Of a stretch of 14,974 nucleotides of DNA, positions 7,983-14,974 are shown one piece after another. The notes beneath the pieces were generated by a model, which made no database searches, was not told where the DNA came from, and saw only the letters and a list, made by a program, of their open reading frames with translations. Where the stretch lies: the NCBI GenBank assembly GCA_046705645.1, contig JBJKQE010000096.1:1-14974 (forward strand), given 5' to 3'. Numbering within the stretch: the first letter of the stretch is position 1; the number at the start of each line of letters is the position of its first letter. The translations under genes were made by a program, and so were the position numbers. The DNA is from FEN-1297 sp046705645. GTDB lineage: Bacteria; Bacteroidota; Ignavibacteria; Ignavibacteriales; Ignavibacteriaceae.

Positions 7983-10157
7983 CTATTTTAATGGATCATA
8001 CACAACCCATCCATTTTTAGGGGGAAGTATAAAGGTGTTAGTTGTACTTTCTCCGGTAGAAAGGGTGTCATTAGCATTATAATCGAACCATCCGTTTGGC
8101 TTACCTATCGTTACCTTCCACATACTAGATGGATTTCTATTGACACACACAATTACTCCGTTATTATAAACAACCATTACTTGACTCATAAAGTTTTTAT
8201 TTGATATGTCGCTGTATGTCTTGGGATGATTTCTAATATAATCTGAGGCGGTTTTCAAAGTATCGTTATCATTATAAAAAATCTGTGTCGGCATGGCCTC
8301 AGCATAATCGCCTTGAACAGAGAAAACATATTTGTATTCCAATTTTGCATGATCTATCATATTATAGGTTAAATCAACCGTGGGTAAATAACCACCGTGG
8401 CCAAAGGCAAGTTCAGTTGCTATATAAGAAAGTACAATATCTTTAGATGCGGGAGGTACAGAGTGTTGATCCTTATTATAAAAAATAGGATAATATCCAA
8501 CGCCGTGAACGAAAGCTTTCTCACGAAGTTTCAACATATCAAAATCGACAAAAATTGGGATGTCATAACCTGGGGCATATTGAGTAGGTGTTACAAGTCT
8601 TGCTTCTAAATCATCAACATACCCCTCATACAATAGCTGCATGCCGCCTTCACCTTGAACAGGACCATGATGGTTTTCTCTCAGAATGCTGTAAAGTTTT
8701 CTGTAATTATCCATAGTGCCGCGAAACATTCCAGCATCCGGAACAGATGCATCATAATCCACTTTGCCGCTTGGATTAACTGATGAGTGCACATCTAAAT
8801 AGCATGCATCTAATTTGGGGCATGCCGCCTGAATTAATTTACTCCAAGTGTCAGCATAATAGGGGGCCTTTGATGGCTTAAGCAAATATGATTGTTCGCC
8901 ATTATAATAAGTATTCTTATATGCCTTAACTTGAGATCCATCTGAATTAAGAGCGACATCAGATTCAGAGAAGCCTGGACCAGTCGAACAACCGGCAGAA
9001 TTAATGTAGTAATCCACATAATTTTCATGGAGTCCAATTAGATACCCATAGGAACGAGCCTTAGAAATAACTGAATTTAGCATAGAGCTCCCCCCATAAT
9101 ACAAATTCGGAGGTAAAACACACGGAAGGGCATCATCATATCCGGAATAACCATATGATGCACCAGATCCATGGTTAGCTTGCCAATTATGAATTTGAAG
9201 CCAAACATTTCTAACTCCGGCTTGGTAAATTTTGTCCATGTATGCTTGAGGTGAGGGACTTATTAACTGGCTGAATCTAGGCCGAAAATCCCATAGGATA
9301 TATTTGGCTGATTCCTGCTTATAAGAAGAAACAGGATTTGGAATACTTGGGAAAACATCGTCAATATTTGATGAGGTTGTCAAATATAAAGTCTCAAATA
9401 ATCTATTCCGATTACCATTTGTTTTTTTATTATACGAAATCTGCTGAGTATACCTTATTGAACTAGAAGAAACTTGAGATACTACCATCGGATACAATTC
9501 TGATGCATTGGTAAAGTTCCAGTCAGTAAAAAAAGAAGTGAACATATTGTTCGCATACAAAATGTGAAACAATGGAATATATGGTACAGCGATTGCCACC
9601 GGATTCCTTGCTTCACCGCATCTGTCGAGGTCAAAAGATATCACATCGTTTGAATAGGCATTGTCAACTTCTACATTGATTACTAAAGTTCTCCCAACAA
9701 TTTTTAATTTATATTTATATTGAATGAAACCCCCGTTTTTGTATATCATTCTCCAAAAAGCAAGTACAGTATCATCTTCCAAAATTCTATGATCAAGACA
9801 AATGAAAGAAATTCCAGGGTCAAACGGATATCTGTCAGCACCTCCAAGGTAAGCTCGAATTCCTCCGAAATTACTTGGAAGAAATGATGTTCCGTCACCA
9901 ACATAATCCCTCAAAACATTAAAAGTTCCGCCATTAGGTGTTATACCTGGAAGCACTGTGTATGAATAACATAAATTGCCATTTAAATAAAAATTATATG
10001 TATTGGTGTGCGAATCAAAAGACAAGGAATTATTACCAGGCATTTCAGTAGGTTGAGCTCCTGATGATTGACCATAAGTTGGAGACAAAAACATTAAAAC
10101 ATAAATTGCCAGCAAAATCAAATAGGATTTAAGAACATGGAGATATTTTTGGTTCAT
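7983..10157 (-). CDS. Secreted putative glycoside hydrolase, (beta/alpha)8-barrel type, family not assigned
   Basis: A 724-residue protein with a signal peptide (hydrophobic 11-24, cleavage probably after YGQ at 30). Residues ~45-270 look like an all-beta N-terminal domain, as in many glycosidases. Residues ~285-620 look like a catalytic barrel: YILWDFRPRF (286-295), AGVRNVWLQIHNWQ (313-326), ARSYGYLIGLHENYVDYY (367-384), ACYLDVHSS (451-459) and GPVQGEGGMQLLYEG (498-512). Asp455 at a strand end and Glu503 about 48 residues on are plausible nucleophile and acid/base, the arrangement of retaining alpha-glycosidase families such as GH31/GH36/GH101/GH129-like barrels; I cannot choose one. The last ~80 residues (VMVVYNNGVIVCVNR, WVVYDP) resemble a closing beta domain. 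There is no T9SS tail, so it is probably periplasmic or surface-bound by other means. The stop is TAG. It may trim or degrade a glycan; a link to the adjacent polysaccharide operon is inference. Confidence 0.75.
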   Translation of the reverse strand: MNQKYLHVLKSYLILLAIYVLMFLSPTYGQSSGAQPTEMPGNNSLSFDSHTNTYNFYLNGNLCYSYTVLPGITPNGGTFNVLRDYVGDGTSFLPSNFGGIRAYLGGADRYPFDPGISFICLDHRILEDDTVLAFWRMIYKNGGFIQYKYKLKIVGRTLVINVEVDNAYSNDVISFDLDRCGEARNPVAIAVPYIPLFHILYANNMFTSFFTDWNFTNASELYPMVVSQVSSSSIRYTQQISYNKKTNGNRNRLFETLYLTTSSNIDDVFPSIPNPVSSYKQESAKYILWDFRPRFSQLISPSPQAYMDKIYQAGVRNVWLQIHNWQANHGSGASYGYSGYDDALPCVLPPNLYYGGSSMLNSVISKARSYGYLIGLHENYVDYYINSAGCSTGPGFSESDVALNSDGSQVKAYKNTYYNGEQSYLLKPSKAPYYADTWSKLIQAACPKLDACYLDVHSSVNPSGKVDYDASVPDAGMFRGTMDNYRKLYSILRENHHGPVQGEGGMQLLYEGYVDDLEARLVTPTQYAPGYDIPIFVDFDMLKLREKAFVHGVGYYPIFYNKDQHSVPPASKDIVLSYIATELAFGHGGYLPTVDLTYNMIDHAKLEYKYVFSVQGDYAEAMPTQIFYNDNDTLKTASDYIRNHPKTYSDISNKNFMSQVMVVYNNGVIVCVNRNPSSMWKVTIGKPNGWFDYNANDTLSTGESTTNTFILPPKNGWVVYDPLK

Positions 10158-10182
10158 AATTTTTAAATATAAAATTCTAATA

Positions 10183-10215
10183 CATATATATGATATATAT
10201 TAAATTGGCAACAAA
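10183..10215 (-). promoter_or_regulatory. Candidate promoter for the secreted hydrolase gene
   Basis: Minus strand: TTTG (10215-10212), 21 bases, then TATATATG (10190-10183), five of six fixed positions of the Bacteroidota -7 box. The same stretch can be read as a sigma70-like pair, TTGCCA (10211-10206) and TATATG (10188-10183) with a 17-base spacer. Either gives a start near 10175 and a leader of only ~18 bases before the ATG at 10157. The remaining bases of this 129-base gap show no clear terminator for the upstream T9SS gene. Confidence 0.3.
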
Positions 10216-10286
10216 AAATAAAGGTCTAGTTTTCTTCCATTTATCTTAAAAATTAATTAGAAAAATGACATCTTAACAACTTTATA

Positions 10287-11585
10287 TTATTTCATCAAAA
10301 TCATTTTCTTCACTGCACTATAATTTCCTGCTTCAATTTTGTAAAAGTAAATTCCGCTTGCCAAATTGCTTCCATTAAATTCAACCTTATAAATTCCTTC
10401 CGGTTTCTCTTCATTTATCAATGTTGCTACTTCTCTTCCAACTATATCATAAACTTTAATAGTTACAAAAGATGATTTCGGGATTAAGTATTTTATTTGC
10501 GTACTAGGATTAAAAGGATTGGGATAATTCTGTTTCAAAAGGAATTTTAATAAATTATTAACATTTAAAACTTCAATGGAACTTGTGGAAAAACTTCCAC
10601 GATACACTTTACCAGTTGTTGTGCCACAATAAAGGGCACCGCTAGAGTCCATTGCCCAATTGTGCATATAAAAATTCTTGTCAACAAGGCCTTGATTATC
10701 TGTCATCCAGATATTATTGTTATTTTTCAAACAAAAGAGTCCATCTCCGGACGAAGCAGCATAAAGGTTATGGACTTTATCAAGTATAATAGCATATATA
10801 TAACCCTTTAAGCCGTTACCTATATTATTCCAAGAGTTGCCATTATCCAAAGATTGATATACTGAACTTGGGCTTACTGTGGAACAAAAGACTTCATTAG
10901 GCACCCCAAATTCAATAGAATTTATCATGCCGGAAGAGTAATTATTTAAATTAACAAAACTAACGCCATTGTTTGTAGAACGAAGGAAACCAAGATCTGT
11001 AAATGCAAAAATATTACCTGTGGAGTCAACATTCATAGCGGTTATGAATGTATTCAGCAATGTATCAGACCAGGTGGAACCATCGTCATTTGATCGCAAT
11101 AATAGACCGCCACCTGTACTAGAATAAGTATCAAACCAACTAGTTGCTGCAAATATTTGATCTTTTGAGTTTATTGCCAAACCTCTTGCTGTGCCAGGGG
11201 AACCAATAAATTGCCAATTTATTCCATTATCTGTTGACCGGTAAACCCCTCCGTAAGTAGCCATTATACCACCACCTGATCCAGTTTCAACAAACACATA
11301 TCCTTTTTTGTTTATTGCAATATAATTAACCGTTAAATCATTTAATCCATTAGAGAATCTTATCCAGGTTTTACCTTCATCTGTAGAATGGTAAATTCCA
11401 TCACCGTCTGTACCTGCATAGAGGTTCTCTTCGTTATCAAAAGCTAATGAAAGAATTGGTTTATTTGTAAATTCAGTTGTTTGCTGCCAATAATTTATTT
11501 GAGCTTGTACATTAGAAATATGAAAACAAAAAGTTGTTAGTAATATTAGAAAAAATCTCATTTCTATTTTTTTATAAATTTCCAT
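10287..11585 (-). CDS. T9SS-secreted Asp-box (BNR) propeller protein
   Basis: A 432-residue exported protein. A signal peptide spans about 9-29 (RFFLILLTTFCFHISNVQAQ). Five or more Asp-box repeats of the form S-x-D-x-G-x-x-W follow with a 40-50-residue period: STDEGKTW (67-74), STDNGINW (117-124), SNDDGSTW (165-172), degenerate STNNGVSF (203-210), SLDNGNSW (245-252) and a weak one near 288-293. This is the sialidase/Ycf48-like beta-propeller pattern; the boxes are structural turns and do not by themselves mean sialidase activity. Residues 350-432 are the type A T9SS sorting domain (NYPNPFNPSTQIKY, VYDIVGREVATL, ASGIYFYKIEAG, KKMILMK). ATG at 11585 is preferred over the internal Met9 because AGAAGG lies 6 bases upstream of it; either start leaves a workable signal peptide. 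It lies 30 bases after the larger T9SS gene, probably in one transcript. Function: unknown surface or released protein. Confidence 0.88.
   Translation of the reverse strand: MEIYKKIEMRFFLILLTTFCFHISNVQAQINYWQQTTEFTNKPILSLAFDNEENLYAGTDGDGIYHSTDEGKTWIRFSNGLNDLTVNYIAINKKGYVFVETGSGGGIMATYGGVYRSTDNGINWQFIGSPGTARGLAINSKDQIFAATSWFDTYSSTGGGLLLRSNDDGSTWSDTLLNTFITAMNVDSTGNIFAFTDLGFLRSTNNGVSFVNLNNYSSGMINSIEFGVPNEVFCSTVSPSSVYQSLDNGNSWNNIGNGLKGYIYAIILDKVHNLYAASSGDGLFCLKNNNNIWMTDNQGLVDKNFYMHNWAMDSSGALYCGTTTGKVYRGSFSTSSIEVLNVNNLLKFLLKQNYPNPFNPSTQIKYLIPKSSFVTIKVYDIVGREVATLINEEKPEGIYKVEFNGSNLASGIYFYKIEAGNYSAVKKMILMK
10341..10384. repeat. 44-base direct repeat, copy 1, inside T9SS tail of the 432-residue protein
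   Basis: This stretch encodes the FNGSNLASGIYFYK part of the sorting domain and matches 11670-11713 at 42 of 44 positions by eye, in the same orientation. Silent positions are conserved as well as amino acids. Confidence 0.8.
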
Positions 11586-11615
11586 ATAAAACCTTCTTTA
11601 ATTCTATAAGTATTA

Positions 11616-14600
11616 TTATTTCATTAATATCATCTTCTTAACAGAAGTATAACTCCCTGCCTGCAATCTGTAAAAATAAATTCCGCTTGCCAGATTGCTT
11701 CCATTAAATTCAATTTCTAATCTCCCGGCTGGTTTTTCTTCATTTACTAACGTAACGACTTCCCTTCCAAGAATATCATATATTTTTAAAGATACATGTG
11801 CTTTAACCGGTAAATCATATTTTATTTTTGTTGTTGGATTAAACGGATTGGGATAGTTCTGGTATAATTCAAATTTGGTCGGAAGACTAATAGTTGTAAA
11901 CTTCCATGTTTTAGACCAATATTCATATCCCAAAGAACCAACAGTTTTTATCCGCCAATAATAATGAGTGCAAGAATTAAGTGAATCGACTACAATTGAT
12001 GTATCTGTTAAACCTGTATACTCTCTAAATAAATTACTAAAAGTTGAATCTTTTGAAATTTGTATACCGTATGATACTGCGTCTTTAATTCTTTCCCATT
12101 TTAATTCTGTTGTCTTCTCTATATCTGTAGAATTGTTTAATGGTAATTCTGGTGAAGATATATATTTCGAATTTGTAGTATCAACCGACATACTTATTAA
12201 TTCTTCCGTAGCACCGCTGTGAAAAAACTTAACCGGTCCTATTTTATTTGCCGTATAAATAATGTTTTGCACTGCTCCATCATAGTAATTATAATACTGC
12301 ATGGCATATTCATTTCCATTAAAGCTGTACTTATTTGGACTCCATCCTACGCATATCTGAACATTATGGAAAGTACATTCCTCTGCCTTTAGTGTAACAT
12401 CATAACATATTATAGGCGAACTCATATCGGGTAAATCTGAGTAATAAAATTTCCCATCTTTATATAACCAATATTCTTTTTTGATTTGTATTCCTGTGGT
12501 GAACAAATAGGTAAGGGTTATTTCTCTATATCCGTTATCCAGTATTTTAGTAACCTTTCTTATTACTTTTTCATTATTATCACGGTTATTATAATAAACA
12601 TGGTATGTCCAGGTTTGCCCAAGATTCAAAGGAAAACTTGCAGTTACAGTATCAACAGGAATCTTAAAAGTTGTATCTCCAAGAACATCTCCGTTTTTAT
12701 ACATTCCGATTAAATAAGTTGAGTCTGTTAGTGGGGAATATGCAGTGTTACCACTGGAATTCCATGCTTTTACAACTCCAAAACCTGGGATTACTGTTAT
12801 TTCTTGAGAAGTAAAATTACTATGTAAAAACAAAAAATAAGAATATAACTGTGCAGGATGTGGGGCTCCAAAAATTGTATAATTAAATAACCTTCTACAT
12901 AAACTCGATATATCATTTATACAAGTATCTTTAATTAATGAGTCATCATATATGTAATCGTTGGTTTGATGACCAATATAAAATTTACCATTAATATATC
13001 CCCAATACTCTTTTCCTGTTGTTATACTATCTTTATAATAATAAGTGTTTGTTAATTCTCTGAATCCATCAGCTAAAGTATCAGTTATTTCTTTTCTAAC
13101 ACCGTAATAATATCCACGCTGATTAGACCCTGCCTGATAATACCATATATTTCCAATATTCAGAGGAAAAAGAGGTGTGTTAAATTCATTTCCGGTATTA
13201 AATTTCCAGTGTTTGGACCAATATATAAAACCATCTAAATTTTTTGCGCCTACACGCCAATAATATTTTGTATTTAAATTTAAAGTTACACTTTTAGCCG
13301 TATCATTTACGTCGAAATTATCAACAATATTAGAGCTAAATAGTGAGTCAGTAGATACCTGTAAAATATAGTTTTTAACATTATAAGCAGATGACCATTT
13401 AAATTCCACATTTGCAGGAATACTAAAACCTTTATCAACAGGATAACTCAAGTAAGGAGTCCTTGCCAAAGTTCTAAACTTCCATATTTCTGACCATTCT
13501 CCATAAACATTATTTACATTTGCTCTTACTCTCCAATAATATAAAGTACTATCGGATAAGCTGCTTATCTTTATGCCATTATTAGTAATTGCATTATTGT
13601 TATAAATTATTAAATTAAATAATGAATCTTTTGATAATTGAAGTTGATAATAATTTGCTTCTAAAGTTACATCATTCCAGGAAAAATCTGGAGTAAGGCT
13701 AACAGCTTTTGTTCCATTATCGGGACTTAAAAGTTTCGGAGCGCCATCTGTTGTTTTGAAATTCCAGATATTACTCCACGGACTAAACATATTACCGAAT
13801 TTTTCTTGTACTCTCCAATAATATGTAGTATTAAATTTTAACATTTTAAGTTGCAACGTTGTACTATCACATAGACTGTCAAAAACAATATTATTAAAAC
13901 CTGATTCGGTTGCAACCTGAACCCTAAATTTATTTCCTTGTAAAACTGAGTTCCACGATAACATAATAGTTAAAGGTAGTGAAACACTATAATTATTTGG
14001 AGAGCTTAGTGTAGGCTCTATAAATCCGCCGTCAGTTGTTTTAAATAAAGTCGATATTCCACCCTCCGTACCAACAGCATAGCAAACTAAGGAATCAACA
14101 CAAAATGCTGAAATTAGAGAATTATAATCAACAGGAAATGTCTGCGAATACCAGCTCTTTCCTGCATCATCAGTCTTTAATATTTTATCGGCTCCAACAA
14201 CCCAAGCTGTTCTATCACCAGAAGTTGTAACATCATATAACATTGTGGATCCGGTACTATACTTTACAGTCCATGTGCTACCGCCGTCAGAAGTTACCGC
14301 AAGTTTAATATCGCCTAAAGCATATCCGTAATTTTCATTTACAAACTTTATTGCAAACATAATAGATGCAGAAGGTATGACTGAGGGGATAGAATACCAT
14401 GTATTACCACCATCTGTTGTTTTTATTGATACTGGATAATTGTCCGCTCCATAACCGACTTGGGAATTTATAAAAGAAATACTTGATACAGCACTTGACA
14501 ACGTGTCTAAAGAGTATATGCTCCAGCTATTTCCATTATCGGTAGATCTATAAATATTTTTTTCTGAAGAGCTGATAAAAATTTTCCCATCCGGAGTCGC

Positions 14601-14974
14601 GCATACAGAAGTCAAATTATCATAAGAACCAATATTCTTTACATCCCATGTACTTCCCTTATCTGAAGATATAATTATCGTTCCACCACCGCCAATCCCA
14701 ATATATGATTCATTAGTAATCGCAATAATTTTAGAAATATCCCATTCTAAATTTGGAATACTAAAAGAGCTCCATGATTCTCCCCCATCGGTTGTTTTAT
14801 ATAATCCATTTTGAGCTGGAAATGCAAATCCGTTAAGTGAATCTTTAAAAAAAACAGATATGTTATATTGACTTTGCCTATAGGGGAATTTGTAAATTGA
14901 ATTCCATCCTTTTTGCGCAAATCCATTCGATTGTAAAAGTAAATAAAGTACTATAAATACGAATAATTTTTTCA
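11616..14974 (-). CDS. Large T9SS-secreted protein: Asp-box propeller, four Fn3-like domains, duplicated unknown module; start codon cut by window edge
   Basis: The frame is open from the stop at 11616 to the edge, where the last two bases read TG on the minus strand, so the likely ATG begins at 14975 and the protein has 1119 residues. Residues 2-21 (KKLFVFIVLYLLLQSNGFAQ) form a clean signal peptide; the TTG at 14615 is therefore not the start. Residues ~25-320 hold seven Asp-box-type repeats about 42 residues apart (TTDGGESW 61-68, SSDKGSTW, STDNGNSW, TTDGGNTW, TSDGGSTW, TDDAGKSW, TTDGG 313-317), a Ycf48/sialidase-like seven-blade propeller. Three Fn3-like domains follow (~322-408, 412-502, 506-595), each ending in YYWRV...W-KF-T. 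Two copies of an unrecognised module start with FPLNIGNIWYY (~603) and FPLNLGQTWTY (~781). A fourth Fn3-like domain (~943-1029) and a T9SS type A tail (~1032-1119) close it. Role unknown; repeat content suggests adhesion or binding. Confidence 0.9.
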   Translation of the reverse strand, partial: KKLFVFIVLYLLLQSNGFAQKGWNSIYKFPYRQSQYNISVFFKDSLNGFAFPAQNGLYKTTDGGESWSSFSIPNLEWDISKIIAITNESYIGIGGGGTIIISSDKGSTWDVKNIGSYDNLTSVCATPDGKIFISSSEKNIYRSTDNGNSWSIYSLDTLSSAVSSISFINSQVGYGADNYPVSIKTTDGGNTWYSIPSVIPSASIMFAIKFVNENYGYALGDIKLAVTSDGGSTWTVKYSTGSTMLYDVTTSGDRTAWVVGADKILKTDDAGKSWYSQTFPVDYNSLISAFCVDSLVCYAVGTEGGISTLFKTTDGGFIEPTLSSPNNYSVSLPLTIMLSWNSVLQGNKFRVQVATESGFNNIVFDSLCDSTTLQLKMLKFNTTYYWRVQEKFGNMFSPWSNIWNFKTTDGAPKLLSPDNGTKAVSLTPDFSWNDVTLEANYYQLQLSKDSLFNLIIYNNNAITNNGIKISSLSDSTLYYWRVRANVNNVYGEWSEIWKFRTLARTPYLSYPVDKGFSIPANVEFKWSSAYNVKNYILQVSTDSLFSSNIVDNFDVNDTAKSVTLNLNTKYYWRVGAKNLDGFIYWSKHWKFNTGNEFNTPLFPLNIGNIWYYQAGSNQRGYYYGVRKEITDTLADGFRELTNTYYYKDSITTGKEYWGYINGKFYIGHQTNDYIYDDSLIKDTCINDISSLCRRLFNYTIFGAPHPAQLYSYFLFLHSNFTSQEITVIPGFGVVKAWNSSGNTAYSPLTDSTYLIGMYKNGDVLGDTTFKIPVDTVTASFPLNLGQTWTYHVYYNNRDNNEKVIRKVTKILDNGYREITLTYLFTTGIQIKKEYWLYKDGKFYYSDLPDMSSPIICYDVTLKAEECTFHNVQICVGWSPNKYSFNGNEYAMQYYNYYDGAVQNIIYTANKIGPVKFFHSGATEELISMSVDTTNSKYISSPELPLNNSTDIEKTTELKWERIKDAVSYGIQISKDSTFSNLFREYTGLTDTSIVVDSLNSCTHYYWRIKTVGSLGYEYWSKTWKFTTISLPTKFELYQNYPNPFNPTTKIKYDLPVKAHVSLKIYDILGREVVTLVNEEKPAGRLEIEFNGSNLASGIYFYRLQAGSYTSVKKMILMK
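11670..11713. repeat. 44-base direct repeat, copy 2, inside T9SS tail of the 1119-residue protein
   Basis: Partner of 10341-10384, differing at two positions. Both copies encode the NGSNLASGIYFY core of the sorting domain. Confidence 0.8.

Noticed and set aside
8834..9037. A 67-codon minus-strand frame inside the hydrolase gene.
   Set aside because: It overlaps the conserved barrel region in another frame and shows no features of its own.
10287..14974. Possible sialidase activity, because both exported proteins contain many Asp-box repeats.
   Set aside because: Asp boxes are structural and occur in many non-enzymatic propellers; I see no sialidase Arg triad, FRIP motif, or catalytic Tyr/Glu arrangement.

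Overview
The window is AT-rich, every gene I can support lies on the minus strand, and two proteins end in the type IX secretion (T9SS) type A sorting domain with the variant NYPNPFNP...SGIYFYKL/RI-AG...KKMILMK. That tail, the low G+C, and mostly A-rich rather than Shine-Dalgarno-like leaders suggest a member of the Bacteroidota/Chlorobiota/Ignavibacteriota group; the exact tail is familiar from Ignavibacteria. The assignment to Ignavibacteria is inference.

Read in transcription order (right to left), two exported T9SS cargo genes come first: a 1119-residue Asp-box/fibronectin-III protein whose start codon is cut by the window edge (first base missing), and, 30 bases on, a 432-residue Asp-box propeller protein. 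A 129-base gap with a promoter-like element leads to a 724-residue secreted protein that looks like an alpha/beta-barrel glycoside hydrolase of no family I can name; it has no T9SS tail. A 350-base AT-rich gap follows, holding a promoter-like element, inverted repeats and one doubtful 39-codon frame.

From 7632 down to 1 lies a Wzx/Wzy-type surface polysaccharide locus: Wzz-like chain-length regulator, Wzy-like polymerase, Wzx flippase, a GT2 and a GT4 glycosyltransferase, then (after a 125-base gap with its own promoter-like element) a formyltransferase and a DUF3473-type polysaccharide deacetylase. Gaps of 8-9 bases and overlaps of 4-17 bases indicate translational coupling from wzz to the GT4 gene, and from the formyltransferase to the deacetylase. 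The deacetylase is interrupted by an in-frame TAA at 262-264, with 87 open, clearly homologous codons continuing to the window edge.

Pathway logic (inference from families): the two glycosyltransferases extend a lipid-linked repeat unit, the formyltransferase and (when intact) deacetylase modify sugars, Wzx flips the unit, Wzy polymerises it and Wzz sets chain length. No initiating sugar-phosphate transferase, outer-membrane OPX protein or BY-kinase is present, so the locus is incomplete here and probably continues past position 1. I see no RNA genes, insertion sequences, CRISPR arrays or phage genes. I do not see a clearly new multi-gene system; the best leads are the interrupted deacetylase, the unassigned secreted hydrolase, and the repeated module inside the 1119-residue protein.
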